A DNA stretch of 64,000 nucleotides, from contig NZ_JASISW010000010.1 of NCBI RefSeq assembly GCF_030063335.1, forward strand, positions 1 to 64,000. Reading direction: 5' to 3'. The notes under the pieces were generated by a model. It was not told where the DNA came from and searched no databases. It saw nothing but the letters and a program-made list of their open reading frames with translations. Below, piece after piece: positions 8,213-16,763 of this stretch. The stretch is from Rhodococcus sp. G-MC3. GTDB taxonomy: Bacteria; Actinomycetota; Actinomycetes; Mycobacteriales; Mycobacteriaceae. Each line of letters begins with the position of its first letter. Within the stretch, counting starts at the first letter, position 1. The position numbers and the translations under genes are program-made.

Positions 8213-9127
8213 GTGAGACGACGGCAGCAACCTCCGTTGCCGAAGCGTCATGGATTGGATCCGGCACGCATCCGGATGCCGGAAGACGGGCAGTGGTCCA
8301 CCATCCGCGAGTTTCTGGTGGACAACCAGCGCCGGATGACGGCTACTCGTATCGACGAACTGTTCGACGACGGTGCAATCGTCGACATGCACGGGCCTCT
8401 CACCGACAGTGCGCCCTACAAGCCGGGCGAGGCCGTCTGGTTTCATCGCGATCTACCGGCCGAGACCGTCGTGCCGTTCGACATCCCGATCCTCTACCGC
8501 GACGACACTCTGTTGGTGATCGACAAGCCGCATTTCCTGCCCACTATTCCGCGGGGTGGCCACATTCTGCAGACTGCGCTCGTCCGATTACGGCTGGAAT
8601 TGGATCTACCCGACCTGGTTCCAGCGCACCGACTCGACCGTGTCACAGCGGGTGTGGTGCTCTTCGTGGTCGACCCAGTCCATCGCGGTGCCTATCAGAC
8701 ACTGTTTCAGGATCGCATGGTGCGCAAGGAGTACGAGGCTGTCGCCTCCTATGATTCGGCTTTGGAATTTCCTCGCATTGTCGAGAGTCGAATCGTCAAG
8801 GAGAAGTACGACTTCGGCGCTCGGGAAGTTGCCGGAGAACCAAACGCGCACACACGGATCGAGCTGATCGATCACCGGAACGGCCTGGGCCGCTACCGCC
8901 TCCACCCCCTCACAGGTCGCACGCACCAACTCCGGGTGCATATGAACTCGCTGGGCATCGCGATCCTCGGCGACGATCTCTACCCCGTCGAGACCGGACG
9001 ATCCGTCGACGACTTCACGGCACCGCTGCAGTTGCTGGCCTCGACCCTTGAATTCGACGACCCGTTGAGTGGCTCTCCGAGACGGTTCGAATCGCGACGC
9101 ACGCTGGAATCGTGGGCTCGAATCTGA
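8213..9127 (+). CDS. RluA-family pseudouridine synthase
   Basis: A 304-residue enzyme converting uridine to pseudouridine in RNA, probably rRNA. It carries the LLVIDKPHFLPTIP strand, the catalytic motif HRLDRVTAGVVLF with Asp around residue 143, the YRLHPLTGRTHQLRVHM motif and GDDLYP. These define the RluA/C/D group. The region before residue 75 is an S4-like extension (WSTIREFLVDN). Which RNA and site it modifies cannot be told. GTG start at 8213 follows a -10-like TAGACT, so translation is probably leaderless. Confidence 0.92.
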   Translation: MRRRQQPPLPKRHGLDPARIRMPEDGQWSTIREFLVDNQRRMTATRIDELFDDGAIVDMHGPLTDSAPYKPGEAVWFHRDLPAETVVPFDIPILYRDDTLLVIDKPHFLPTIPRGGHILQTALVRLRLELDLPDLVPAHRLDRVTAGVVLFVVDPVHRGAYQTLFQDRMVRKEYEAVASYDSALEFPRIVESRIVKEKYDFGAREVAGEPNAHTRIELIDHRNGLGRYRLHPLTGRTHQLRVHMNSLGIAILGDDLYPVETGRSVDDFTAPLQLLASTLEFDDPLSGSPRRFESRRTLESWARI

Positions 9128-9142
9128 GAGCGTGACGGGCAG

Positions 9143-10123
9143 TTACGCAGGCTCTCTCATCACGCCCACATGCCGAACCGAACCCGAAAGGCCTGGAAGT
9201 TCTTTCACGTCCGACCAGGTGTTCAGTTCGTCATCCACACTGTCGGAGTAGAGGTATTTCCCTTCGGTGTAGGCGTCGAGATACAGCCGCCAATGTCCGT
9301 TGGGCAACTGAGTCACGGCCGGGCCCTCCACCAGCTCGCCCCACGGTCCAGGCGCGACAAACGAATAGGGTCCCGCAGCCGATGACGCAACCGCATGCTC
9401 GACGACCTTCTTCGTCTCGTTCTTGGTGAACGCGTGATAGGTCGATCCCACCTTGACCACGGTGGTATCGATATGGTCAGCGCCGATCCCAGCAAGAGGA
9501 ACAGGCAAGCTCCACATCCGGAGCGAAGGATCGAGCGCCGTCATCATGTACGGCACGAACCCTCCACCGGTCGACAGCGACAGGATCACGTTGACGCGGC
9601 CGCCGTCCACGAACCACTCGGGTGCCCACGCTTTGGTGACGAACGGCGACAGCGACGGTCCGTCCGACGACCCAGCCGACCCGGTGCCCGGCAGATTCAC
9701 AAAACCTTTTCCGTCGCCCGTACCTGGCATGAAGGCGCAGCAGAACGGCACGGGGTAGGTGCCAAGCGACGTCCAGTTGACGCGGTCGGGGCTGCTCGCG
9801 AATCCGATGTTCGCGCCGCCGCCCGTGGTGTAGGTGACGTAGTACAACCCGTCGGCGTTCCGGAAGATGCTCGGGTCACGCACGAGCCCCGACGGCGGCC
9901 GGTAGGCAGGTCGTTGGACGGGTTCGAATTGAACGGCATCGCTGGACTCGTAGACGTCCATGGCGCGGTCGCTGACATTGCTGAAAGCCACCATGGTGTA
10001 CCGCCAGGCCGGTTCGGCCCCGCTACTCGGGGCCGATATCAGCAAGCCCCCGAGAACCAAGATCACTGTCGACAGAGCGGAGAAGCAGTTGCGTTTCCTC
10101 GGCATCACCGGTGCAGTATCCAT
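9143..10123 (-). CDS. Secreted GH43-like five-bladed propeller glycosidase
   Basis: A 326-residue exported protein. A signal peptide spans about residues 7-36 (FSALSTVILVLGGLLISAPS). The mature part begins a beta-propeller with SGLVRDPSIFRNADGLYYVT, where RDP holds the catalytic base Asp of family 43, then KAWAPEWF and GPWGELVEGPAV, where the Glu of EGP is placed like the catalytic acid. HIDTTVVKV fits the pKa-modulating Asp region. GH43-type enzymes cut arabinose or xylose polymers. In a bacterium with an arabinogalactan wall, cell-wall arabinan remodelling is possible, but this is inference. The convergent RluA-type gene ends 16 bp away. Confidence 0.8.
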   Translation of the reverse strand: MDTAPVMPRKRNCFSALSTVILVLGGLLISAPSSGAEPAWRYTMVAFSNVSDRAMDVYESSDAVQFEPVQRPAYRPPSGLVRDPSIFRNADGLYYVTYTTGGGANIGFASSPDRVNWTSLGTYPVPFCCAFMPGTGDGKGFVNLPGTGSAGSSDGPSLSPFVTKAWAPEWFVDGGRVNVILSLSTGGGFVPYMMTALDPSLRMWSLPVPLAGIGADHIDTTVVKVGSTYHAFTKNETKKVVEHAVASSAAGPYSFVAPGPWGELVEGPAVTQLPNGHWRLYLDAYTEGKYLYSDSVDDELNTWSDVKELPGLSGSVRHVGVMREPA

Positions 10124-10843
10124 GAACTAGATGCACCATGGGCAACTTCGGTTACTGGTATAGGAATCGTTACCAACGACTGTGAAAAAGAACAGAAGAA
10201 AGGCCCTGACCTGGACGTAAGTCACAAGCCAGAGCCTTGTCTCTCTGCGGAGGTAAGTGCAAGGCGTTCAAACCTCTCGACTGACACACGACGGATGTTG
10301 GATAAGTAATCTCAGCTGCAGCAACCTGCCGGTCGATCTGCTTTTTTGCACAAGTTCGACCTTGACGACATCGCGAGCGCTTTCGGCAGCTGCAATCCAG
10401 TCGTCAGAATCGATGAAAAGAATGTTAAAACCTGGGCTTGCATTGTCAGATCGATCCCAGAACCAAACAGTACGACCCATCAGGGATGGACGTAGACGGC
10501 AAGGTTTATACGTTCGAGCGACTACATACATCCTGTGCTCTGTGACCTAATCGCCGTTAGTCGGTCCTGCACGGAGGTAGCAACCCCTTGTTGAAAGTCG
10601 TCGGTGCCCGCAGTCCTGGCCGCAACAATCTTGGTTTCGGCTGCCGTAGTCGTTGTCGTGGGGGTGGACAACCTCGACTTCGTAAACCAGTGCCTCAGTT
10701 GTCGTTGCGGCGGGTGTCGTTGCGAACAGAGTTAGTTCTCCCAGACAAGGATCCAGCGTCGTGATAAGCATCGGCAACATATGCGAAATGTTGCTGAGGC
10801 CACCCTGTCGAGATGTGCGAAGGTCTCGTCTTTGCGGCCTACC
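10124..10843. other. Gene-poor stretch with a decayed terminator-like hairpin
   Basis: No convincing gene is seen. Two short minus-strand frames (10,268-10,531 and 10,547-10,780) have no recognisable family and weak coding character. At 10,199-10,240 a hairpin, AAGGCCCTGACCTG paired with GCCAGAGCCTT, resembles the terminator at the integrase end of the tRNA-Ser(TGA) element (22,335-22,373). It is followed by a similarly placed TGCGGAGG...GTTCAAACC stretch that looks like a worn tRNA 3' end. Base composition is lower in GC than the neighbours. Confidence 0.4.
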
Positions 10844-11236
10844 TTAAATCGATTGTTGTAAAGAAGTTTCGAACTCAGTGAAGCTGAAATTGCTTCGGGA
10901 AATAAGGTCGAGTAAACCCGGAAATCGGTGTTCGAGATCCTCGTACCGCACCCTGCTACGTCGCTCCATTCCATACTGCCGCTGCCTGATTACCCCGGCT
11001 TCTCGCAGTGCCTTGAAGTGATGCGTCAACGATGACTTCGGTCGATCAAAGCCGAACCAACTACACGGGTGGTCGTAGTCGGTCGAGCTATTCAGCAAGC
11101 GCTTGACAACCTCGAATCGAATCGGGGTTGAAAGTGCGGCGAAGACCGCAGGCAGGGCAAGTTCGTCAACGGACGGCTCGTCAAGTGGCGGTGGAAGATA
11201 CGTCTCCGCGGCCTCTGGAACTGAGATTGCGACCAT
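10844..11236 (-). CDS. ArsR-like winged-helix transcriptional regulator
   Basis: A protein of about 130 residues with one winged-helix domain: VFAALSTPIRFEVVKRLLN (helices 1-2), KSSLTHHFKALREAGVIRQR (helix-turn-helix and recognition helix) and a wing GMERRSRVRYEDLEHRFPGL. This is the ArsR/SmtB layout. No metal-binding Cys cluster (ELCVCDL-like) is seen; single Cys and His residues occur at YDHPCSW, so metal sensing is doubtful. It is divergent from the MFS exporter gene 142 bp away and probably represses it. ATG at 11234-11236 is used; another in-frame ATG at 11249-11251 is possible. Confidence 0.8.
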   Translation of the reverse strand: MVAISVPEAAETYLPPPLDEPSVDELALPAVFAALSTPIRFEVVKRLLNSSTDYDHPCSWFGFDRPKSSLTHHFKALREAGVIRQRQYGMERRSRVRYEDLEHRFPGLLDLISRSNFSFTEFETSLQQSI

Positions 11237-11378
11237 ACCTGCAGGATACATGCAATACCACTTTTATCGAACCGCTACGACTATGCCTATCACTTCAGTA
11301 GAGAGACCAGGGCCGAGCGTCTACAGTCGTACCAGTTCGAAAATACTCGTACCGCGAACCGAACACGAGAGAGGCACC

Positions 11379-12629
11379 ATGACCGACTCCGATGTCCGAC
11401 CCTCACCAGAGCAGCCAGCTGCCGATCCGCCCCCACCCATGCCTGGAAATATGACCGCAGTGACACTCGCAGCCTTCGTCGTCACTGCCGTGTTCGTAAT
11501 CTCCAACTCCCCAACCCCGCTATACGTCTACTGGCAGCAGAGGATCGGGTTCGGCTCGGGAACGCTCACGATCATCTTCGCGGCATACATCCTGGGATTA
11601 CTGCTCACACTACTTATCGCCGGCCAACTGTCTGATCACTTCGGCCGGCGGCATGTTCTCCTGCCCGGACTCGTTTCTGCGCTCGCTGCAAGCGCACTTT
11701 TCTTGATGGCCGATGACGTTGCAGTGTTGATCGTCGCGCGACTCCTCACCGGCATCTCGGTGGGCGTTATCGTCTCAGCAGGAATGGCGTCCGTCGTCGA
11801 TGCCGGAGGCGACACCCATCGCGCGATTGCCGCACGTCTGGCCTCCGTCGCGATGGTCCTCGGCGCTGGGCTTGGACCCTTGTTTGCCGGATTCTTGGCC
11901 CAGTACCTTGATGATCCTGTCAGCTGGGTGTTCGGTATCGAGTCGGCCTTGATCGTGCTCGCAGCAGCCGTCGTCTACTTCCGGACTCAGTCCCACGTAC
12001 ACGAGGGCGTAGAACGCAGCCCATTTCAGCTGCGGCTGCCCAATGTTCCGCATGAGTTACGCCGCTACGTACTCTTCGGGATTGCAGTGTTCGGACCAGG
12101 CATTACGGCAACATCGTTCGTGCTGTCCTTGGGCCCTTCCTTGCTGGCCCGCCAGCTCGGAGTGACAAGCCCGCTAGTTGCGGGTGGGACGGCCTGCGCG
12201 ATGTTCCTCGTTGCTACCGGCGTTCAGTTTGCAGTTGCCCGGGTAGCAGTTCGGACCATATTTATCGGTGGTGCAGCGTCCACTGCGTTATCCATGGTCG
12301 CCCTGTTCGGAGCCGTACAGCTCGACACAGCAGCGCTACTCATTGTGTCCGCGTTGCTCGCCGGTGCAGGGCAAGGCCTCGGTCAACTCGGTGGGCTTAC
12401 GTTGATCGGCATACATGTCCCCTCTACATCGCGCGCTCAGGGAAACGCGCTGATGAACATCGGCGGTTATGTTCCCGCAGGATTGCTACCGCTAGTTGCT
12501 GGATACTTGATCGATGCGACTTCCATTCCGACTGCAGTCACAATCTTCAGCGTCATCCTGTTCGCCGCGGCTGCCGCTGGCGGGGTCGCAGTTGCCAAAA
12601 CTATTGGCACGAACGAGGTTCGCCAATAG
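11379..12629 (+). CDS. MFS exporter
   Basis: A 416-residue major facilitator superfamily transporter with about 12 membrane helices. Signature features are ISNSPTPLYVYWQQ in helix 1, the loop GQLSDHFGRRHVLLPGL after helix 2 (MFS motif A), and VARLLTGISVGVIVSAGMAS in helix 4. The type suggests drug or small-molecule efflux driven by the proton gradient; substrate is unknown. ATG at 11379 is chosen because GAGAGAGG lies just upstream; the frame is open further upstream but that part runs across the regulator gene. It is divergent from the ArsR-like gene, a common pairing in which the regulator controls the pump. Confidence 0.9.
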   Translation: MTDSDVRPSPEQPAADPPPPMPGNMTAVTLAAFVVTAVFVISNSPTPLYVYWQQRIGFGSGTLTIIFAAYILGLLLTLLIAGQLSDHFGRRHVLLPGLVSALAASALFLMADDVAVLIVARLLTGISVGVIVSAGMASVVDAGGDTHRAIAARLASVAMVLGAGLGPLFAGFLAQYLDDPVSWVFGIESALIVLAAAVVYFRTQSHVHEGVERSPFQLRLPNVPHELRRYVLFGIAVFGPGITATSFVLSLGPSLLARQLGVTSPLVAGGTACAMFLVATGVQFAVARVAVRTIFIGGAASTALSMVALFGAVQLDTAALLIVSALLAGAGQGLGQLGGLTLIGIHVPSTSRAQGNALMNIGGYVPAGLLPLVAGYLIDATSIPTAVTIFSVILFAAAAAGGVAVAKTIGTNEVRQ

Positions 12630-13031
12630 AAATGAGAGTAACCGAGAGGCCTGAACGCGGCAGAGAAGGAACTCGCAGAGGACAGGCGGCCACGCACGGC
12701 GATCGTCGCACTAATCGAGACAGCATTGGCGACAGTCAGGACCCGCGACACGCCCGATGCTCAGCCAGGGATTCTTCAAGAAGCTCAACCTCGCAAACGA
12801 TGGAGGCGTCAGCGGTGGAGAGATCCAGGAGCCATTCGCGCTGATATTGGCCCGACTGTCGACCGTGTTCCTTGAGAAGCACAAGCGCCGCGTGAGACAC
12901 ATCCTCGGCGAACGCACAGTCGAACTACAGCGAACCAGCACTGACACCACGTCGAGCGGGCAATTGTCGCACTCGTCGAGGATGCACCGGTCGGTAGATG
13001 GCGACGCTGCTCAGCTTCGACCGGCACAAAC
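12630..13031. other. Stretch without a convincing gene
   Basis: Short frames occur on both strands (for example 12,757-13,101 plus), but none has a recognisable domain or a good ribosome site. The longest runs through the tRNA terminator and into the attachment repeat, so it is unlikely to be real. It may hold a decayed gene. Confidence 0.4.
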
Positions 13032-13065
13032 AAACTCGGCCCACCCCTGGGGGTGGGCCGAGTTT
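13032..13065 (-). terminator. Original terminator of tRNA-Ser(TGA), displaced by the element
   Basis: AAACTCGGCCCACCC (13032-13046) pairs perfectly with GGGTGGGCCGAGTTT (13051-13065) around a 4-base loop. It lies 16 bp beyond the left copy of the tRNA-Ser 3' end, so before insertion it would have ended tRNA-Ser(TGA) transcription. Confidence 0.75.
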
Positions 13066-13081
13066 GAACAACGAACAAATG

Positions 13082-13105
13082 GCGGAAGCGGAGGGATTTG
13101 AACCC
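13082..13105. other. Attachment site, distal copy (att core)
   Basis: A 24-bp sequence (GCGGAAGCGGAGGGATTTGA plus ACCC) identical to 22382-22405, where it forms the 3' end and T-arm of tRNA-Ser(TGA). The match stops exactly here (next bases TTTCG versus CCGGA). This is the duplicate left by site-specific integration and marks the left end of the element. Confidence 0.93.
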
Positions 13106-13224
13106 TTTCGCGCCTCGCTGGCTGAGTGCGCTTATTGCCCCTAACCAGCGGTTTCACCTCTTGTCGACTCGTCCAGCATCGGGCTGTTTCGTGGCCAAGT
13201 GTGGCCAAAGTGTGGCCACTGCAC
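13106..13224. repeat. GTGGCCA direct repeats: candidate integrase arm sites, left end
   Basis: GTGGCCA occurs at 13191, 13201 and 13212, 10-11 bp apart and so on one face of the helix, 86 bp inside the left att core. The same heptamer occurs twice, 11 bp apart, at the mirrored position inside the right end. Lambda-type integrases bind such arm sites. The rest of this 119-bp stretch holds no gene. Confidence 0.55.
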
Positions 13225-14448
13225 TTAGGACGTTGTCGAAGAAATCGCCTGGTGAATCTCGAACGCCATATAGAAACGTCGGTAGCTTCCACCGTAGGGC
13301 CCCCGAAGTATGTCTAGAGCCTTCAACTTCTGAACAGCCGTCTCAATCCCCTGTGCCGATTTGCCAAACCGCTTAGCCAAATGGGGTACACGCACGATAG
13401 GCGACTCGATCAGAGACTCTACGATGTCGCGCGCAACACCCCCCCGGTAGCCGCTGTCAGACAGTCGTCGGATGTACTCCTGCTGAGCATCGAGCATGAG
13501 GTTCACTCGACTGGCGGTGTCGATCGCGGAAGCTTCAACACCTGAGCTGAAAAATTGGATCCACGAATCCCATTCGCCGGTTTGGGATACGCGAGCCAAC
13601 TCGTCTTGATACTGAGCTCGACGTGCTTCGAACCAAGGCGACACACTTAGCAACGGCTCCTTGAGCAAGCCGTCAACCATCAGTTGCAACACGATCAGCA
13701 AACGTCCGAGGCGACCGTTGCCGTCGTTGAACGGGTGGAGAGTTTCGAACTGATAGTGCGTCATTGCCGCAGCAACCAGTGGGTCGCGCTCCTTGCCCTC
13801 GTTCACCCACGTGAACAAGTCCCGCACCGAAGCTTCCAATTCTGGCCCGGGTGGCATTGGAACAAAACGCGATCGTTCGACCGACCCGTCGCCACTCCCG
13901 ATTGCCACCTGGCATCGCCGAATACGACCGGCGTCGCGAGTCTCCGAGTCTGTTCCGTCGACCAACTGCTGATGCGCGTTTTCGATGAGCATCGTCGAAA
14001 TTGTTCCGCGCTCCGAGACATAGTCGAAAGCAGTGTCGGCTGCTATGAAATAGTTCAGCACCTCTTCGAGCGCCGCGTCGTGACCCTCGCCTCCCGTCGA
14101 ATCGGCTGCCAGCACGTCGTCCAGTGGCGCGAAGGTGCCTTCGAGGGCGGAGGTGCTTTGAGCCTCCCTACTGAGAGTCGGGCGCCGGAGCAGGCGAGGG
14201 TTTGGTACTTGCCGCGAAGCCTGGTCGAGGTTCGCCAACGCCCGACTCGCACGCGTGACTACTCGCCAGGTCTCCCCGGACAGCACAGGCTCCGCTGCAA
14301 GCGGGTGCGCTATGAAAGCCCAATGTGAGTACTCACGACCATTGCGTCCGTCAGTTCCGGTGATCTGCCGCAAATTTCCTATGGCGCTGTCACGAAAGAG
14401 TTCTATCTGCACAAACCAAGTGTAAGGCCACTTCACTTGTAATTGCAC
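13225..14448 (-). CDS. Fic domain protein (AMP/NMP transferase)
   Basis: A 407-residue Fic protein. The core motif HPFNDGNGRLGRLL (around residues 240-253) is complete, with catalytic His and the anion-binding DGNGR. An N-terminal inhibitory helix motif, TSALEG, at about residues 98-103 fits the S/T-x-x-x-E-G/N rule, so this is a self-inhibited class II Fic. The C-terminal third carries a winged-helix-like segment (VRVPHLAKRFGKSAQGIETA). Fic enzymes move AMP or other groups from nucleotides to proteins and can act as toxins or anti-phage factors. GTG at 14446-14448 is used; GTG at 14412 is an alternative, and an inverted CAAGTG...CACTTG pair lies between. It is element cargo, next to the left att. 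Confidence 0.88.
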   Translation of the reverse strand: MQLQVKWPYTWFVQIELFRDSAIGNLRQITGTDGRNGREYSHWAFIAHPLAAEPVLSGETWRVVTRASRALANLDQASRQVPNPRLLRRPTLSREAQSTSALEGTFAPLDDVLAADSTGGEGHDAALEEVLNYFIAADTAFDYVSERGTISTMLIENAHQQLVDGTDSETRDAGRIRRCQVAIGSGDGSVERSRFVPMPPGPELEASVRDLFTWVNEGKERDPLVAAAMTHYQFETLHPFNDGNGRLGRLLIVLQLMVDGLLKEPLLSVSPWFEARRAQYQDELARVSQTGEWDSWIQFFSSGVEASAIDTASRVNLMLDAQQEYIRRLSDSGYRGGVARDIVESLIESPIVRVPHLAKRFGKSAQGIETAVQKLKALDILRGPYGGSYRRFYMAFEIHQAISSTTS

Positions 14449-14776
14449 CTATGTAAGACAACTTAGGTTGTTATTGGCCGTGAAAGGCCAAGCGACACGC
14501 GGCTTCGCTTGCAAAGCCCTGCGTACGAGGGGGTTCGCTGACTCAGTAGACCAGCAGCCCGCCGAGTGTCAGCCACGTCGAACCCTTCGGGTAGCCGCCG
14601 ATGACAGTAGAACGCCCCTCGGGTGATCGACTTCCGAGGGGCGTTCATATTTCAGCGCTGGTCGAGTCCTGGGTGCCCGGAGGTCTGACAATTGGGCACC
14701 TCGCCGGCCATACCTCCCCGAGCCGGCAGAAAGGATCACACAAGATCCGGCCGGGGCGAGCTTGACGCCGAAGTTC
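14449..14776. other. Intergenic stretch between capsid and Fic genes
   Basis: Apart from the terminator at 14610-14646 no supported gene is seen. A 61-codon minus frame at 14463-14648 runs through that terminator and is probably not real. CTTACATAG and CTTACACTTGG half-repeats near 14,420-14,460 may belong to the Fic promoter. Confidence 0.45.
14610..14646 (-). terminator. Terminator downstream of the capsid gene
   Basis: GAACGCCCCTCGG (14610-14622) pairs perfectly with CCGAGGGGCGTTC (14634-14646) around an 11-base loop. It lies 130 bp past the capsid stop and would separate capsid from Fic transcription. The U-run is poor, so termination strength is uncertain. Confidence 0.7.
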
Positions 14777-15988
14777 CTAAGCCGCCGTCAGGTCGACGTT
14801 GACGATGTGCCCGGGCAGCGTGACCTCAAGCTCGAACCGGCCCTCGCAGCGCGCGCGGAGCTGGTTACGGAACGCGTCGTCGTTGTGCTGGGCGAACCAC
14901 AGCGTCTCGACGCCCTGCAAGTCGGTACTGAGGTTCATCGCACCGTCTGTGCCGACGAGGAATCCTGTACCCAGGTCGAGCTCCGGCACGGTCACGACGG
15001 GCTTGCTCCACAGTTGCTTAGCAGCGACGTTGACGGGGCTGCCGAGCTCGAGGTGCCCGTCTGCGGTGCGCGCCAGCTCGAGCGCTTCCCAGTCGTCGGG
15101 GCTCATTACCCAGTAGCCGCCGGTGGTAACACCAATCTTCTCGAGCTGTGTCACCGCCTTTCGGGTCGTCGTCAGTCGGTCGATCACGTGCGCCTGTTGC
15201 CGAACACCCGTGGTCGCGAGAAGTCCCTTCAGCTCGAGGGCGTCGTCGGAGCCGTCACCGGTGCCAGCGATGATCTGGCGTTCGAGCTCGGCGTACAGGC
15301 CGTAGAGGAGCTCGTCGCCGATAAATTGGCCGAGCCACGGCGAGTCAGCCAGCAGATACTTGTCGAACGGCGACGACGTGTGCGCGAGAACGCGGAGCTT
15401 GCCGCCGCGGGCCTCGACGTCGTAGTTCGATGTCGGCTTGACTGCGCCCGGTGCGACGATCTTCGCGTTGTTCTCCCGGACAGTCTGCTGTAGCCACTCG
15501 AACCGCGGTACGCCACGCTGGACAACGGGCATCAGATTCAGCAACCGACCGGCAGGCCTGTCGAGCGGAATTGGGTTCGTGTCGAGCGTGATCGGCGTGA
15601 TCGTGTTGCTGTCCAACGCCTTGCGTCCGTTTGCCTGGACCTGCTTGGCAATGCGGTTGGCGAGTCGCTCGACGCTCTTACCGCGTACCGGCAGGTAACC
15701 CTTTTTGAGGTTCTTCCCGCCGAGCGGGATCCGGTGCCCGTCGTCGTCGTCCGGGTCGTCGTCGTCCGGGTCGTCGTCGTCCGGGTCGTCGTCGTTGTCC
15801 GCGTTGATGCTCTTGAGCTTGTCGGCGATCTCTCGGTTCTTCTCGGCCGCAGTTCGAGCCGCTCGGAGCTCGTCTACGAGATCGTTGGCTTCCTTGAGCT
15901 CGGATTCAGTGAAATCCCGCTCGCCGCCGATCTTCTGCAGCTCGGCCTTGCGCGAGAGAGCCTTTTCCAGGCGTTCTTTCAGAGTCAT
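14777..15988 (-). CDS. HK97-fold phage major capsid protein
   Basis: A 403-residue capsid protein. Residues 1-70 form a charged coiled-coil delta/scaffold-like region (KERLEKALSRKAELQKIGGE), followed by an Asp/Pro linker (DDDDP repeated three times). The HK97 fold begins near residue 130, with LMPVVQRGVPRFEWLQQTV, GGKLRVLAHTSSPFDKYLLA, an E-loop/spine region, and YWVMSPDDWEALE and GFLVGTDGAMNLSTD in the axial domain. ATG at 15986-15988 has AGGA eight bases upstream; an in-frame start ten codons earlier is less well supported. Such genes in phiRv-type elements follow a prohead protease, but none is recognisable upstream here. Confidence 0.88.
   Translation of the reverse strand: MTLKERLEKALSRKAELQKIGGERDFTESELKEANDLVDELRAARTAAEKNREIADKLKSINADNDDDPDDDDPDDDDPDDDDGHRIPLGGKNLKKGYLPVRGKSVERLANRIAKQVQANGRKALDSNTITPITLDTNPIPLDRPAGRLLNLMPVVQRGVPRFEWLQQTVRENNAKIVAPGAVKPTSNYDVEARGGKLRVLAHTSSPFDKYLLADSPWLGQFIGDELLYGLYAELERQIIAGTGDGSDDALELKGLLATTGVRQQAHVIDRLTTTRKAVTQLEKIGVTTGGYWVMSPDDWEALELARTADGHLELGSPVNVAAKQLWSKPVVTVPELDLGTGFLVGTDGAMNLSTDLQGVETLWFAQHNDDAFRNQLRARCEGRFELEVTLPGHIVNVDLTAA
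15736..15797. repeat. 15-bp tandem repeat encoding DDDDP in the capsid gene
   Basis: The unit GTCCGGGTCGTCGTC is repeated at least three times with no change, encoding an acidic Asp/Pro hinge between the coiled-coil region and the capsid fold. Length is likely to vary by slippage. Confidence 0.85.
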
Positions 15989-16018
15989 TTGTGGGTCCTC
16001 GATGATGTTGCGCTGCAA

Positions 16019-16232
16019 CAGGATTGCACGCAGGAACTGTGGGGGGTCAACCGGCTCGACGGCAGGCTGGCGGTTGACTACGGCCGGCGGCCGCCTCGAC
16101 TACCGGCGACTTCGCGGACCACAACTCGCGGACCATCATTCGGAACACGGTGACTGAGAACGCGGCAGGCGCATCGCTGGCGGCGCTTCGACTTCCAGCG
16201 GCTTCGCGGACGATGCACCTACTCGCCCTCAC
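16019..16232. other. Stretch upstream of the capsid gene without a clear gene
   Basis: A 61-codon minus frame fills 16,047-16,232 and a broken second frame leads into the capsid gene (ending VNRQPAVEPVDPP and LLQRNIIEDPQ). Neither matches a prohead protease or scaffold that can be recognised. It may be the remnant of a gene that joined the operon to the capsid gene. Confidence 0.35.
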
Positions 16233-16511
16233 TCAGCTTTCAGAGTAGCGCATGGATGTGTCGACGAGCCGTAGCAGTGGCGCGGCAACGTCATTCGGCG
16301 ATAGACGCGCCGCCAGTGACCCGCCCTGCGCCGCGAGCGCCGAGATCAGTCGAGCAAGCCCCTCGTCTTCAGTGGACGCCTCGCGGAGCACGAGCTCCAT
16401 ACCGGGGCCGTCATGATTCTGAGACGCCAGCGCCATCCGGGCCGCGCGGCCAATGTCGACGTTGCGGATCTGCTCGAAGTCCGCGCCCTCGGTGTCGTGT
16501 CGATCGGTCAT
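16233..16511 (-). CDS. Small element protein of unknown function (92 aa)
   Basis: Starts MTDRHDTEGADFEQIRNVDI and is acidic in the first half and helical throughout (GLARLISALAAQGGSLAARL). No known family is recognised. The ATG at 16509-16511 has AGAGGAAA upstream at good spacing; the frame is open much further upstream but that part lies opposite another gene and has no coding character. It is between the HNH and capsid genes, the place where small morphogenesis or packaging factors often sit. Confidence 0.6.
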   Translation of the reverse strand: MTDRHDTEGADFEQIRNVDIGRAARMALASQNHDGPGMELVLREASTEDEGLARLISALAAQGGSLAARLSPNDVAAPLLRLVDTSMRYSES

Positions 16512-16763
16512 GGTCGTGATTTCCTCTCGTTCCGCGTGAATTTCGTGCTGCTCGGACTCGTGTCCGAGCAGAATTTTGAGTAGGTCAGGCACCCCGGCGG
16601 GCGAGATAGCCCCCATGCACCCCAACCTGAGCGCGCACGCGGAGAGCCACCGAGTCGGTGTCCGCTGGCTGGTCGGCTGGCGATGGCGACGCCCCCTCCC
16701 TGTCGCTGGTTGGGGGCTTACCCTCTGACTTGGCAAAGTGCCGAACCAAACGAGGAGGTTTCG

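Noticed and set aside
10268..10780. Two short minus-strand frames upstream of the ArsR-like gene
   Set aside because: No family, no ribosome site, and atypical composition; kept only as part of the gene-poor stretch.
12757..13101. A 114-codon plus frame ending in the att core
   Set aside because: It runs through the tRNA terminator hairpin and the attachment repeat and has no ribosome site or family.
14463..14648. A 61-codon minus frame between capsid and Fic genes
   Set aside because: It spans the terminator stem-loop and shows no recognisable protein.
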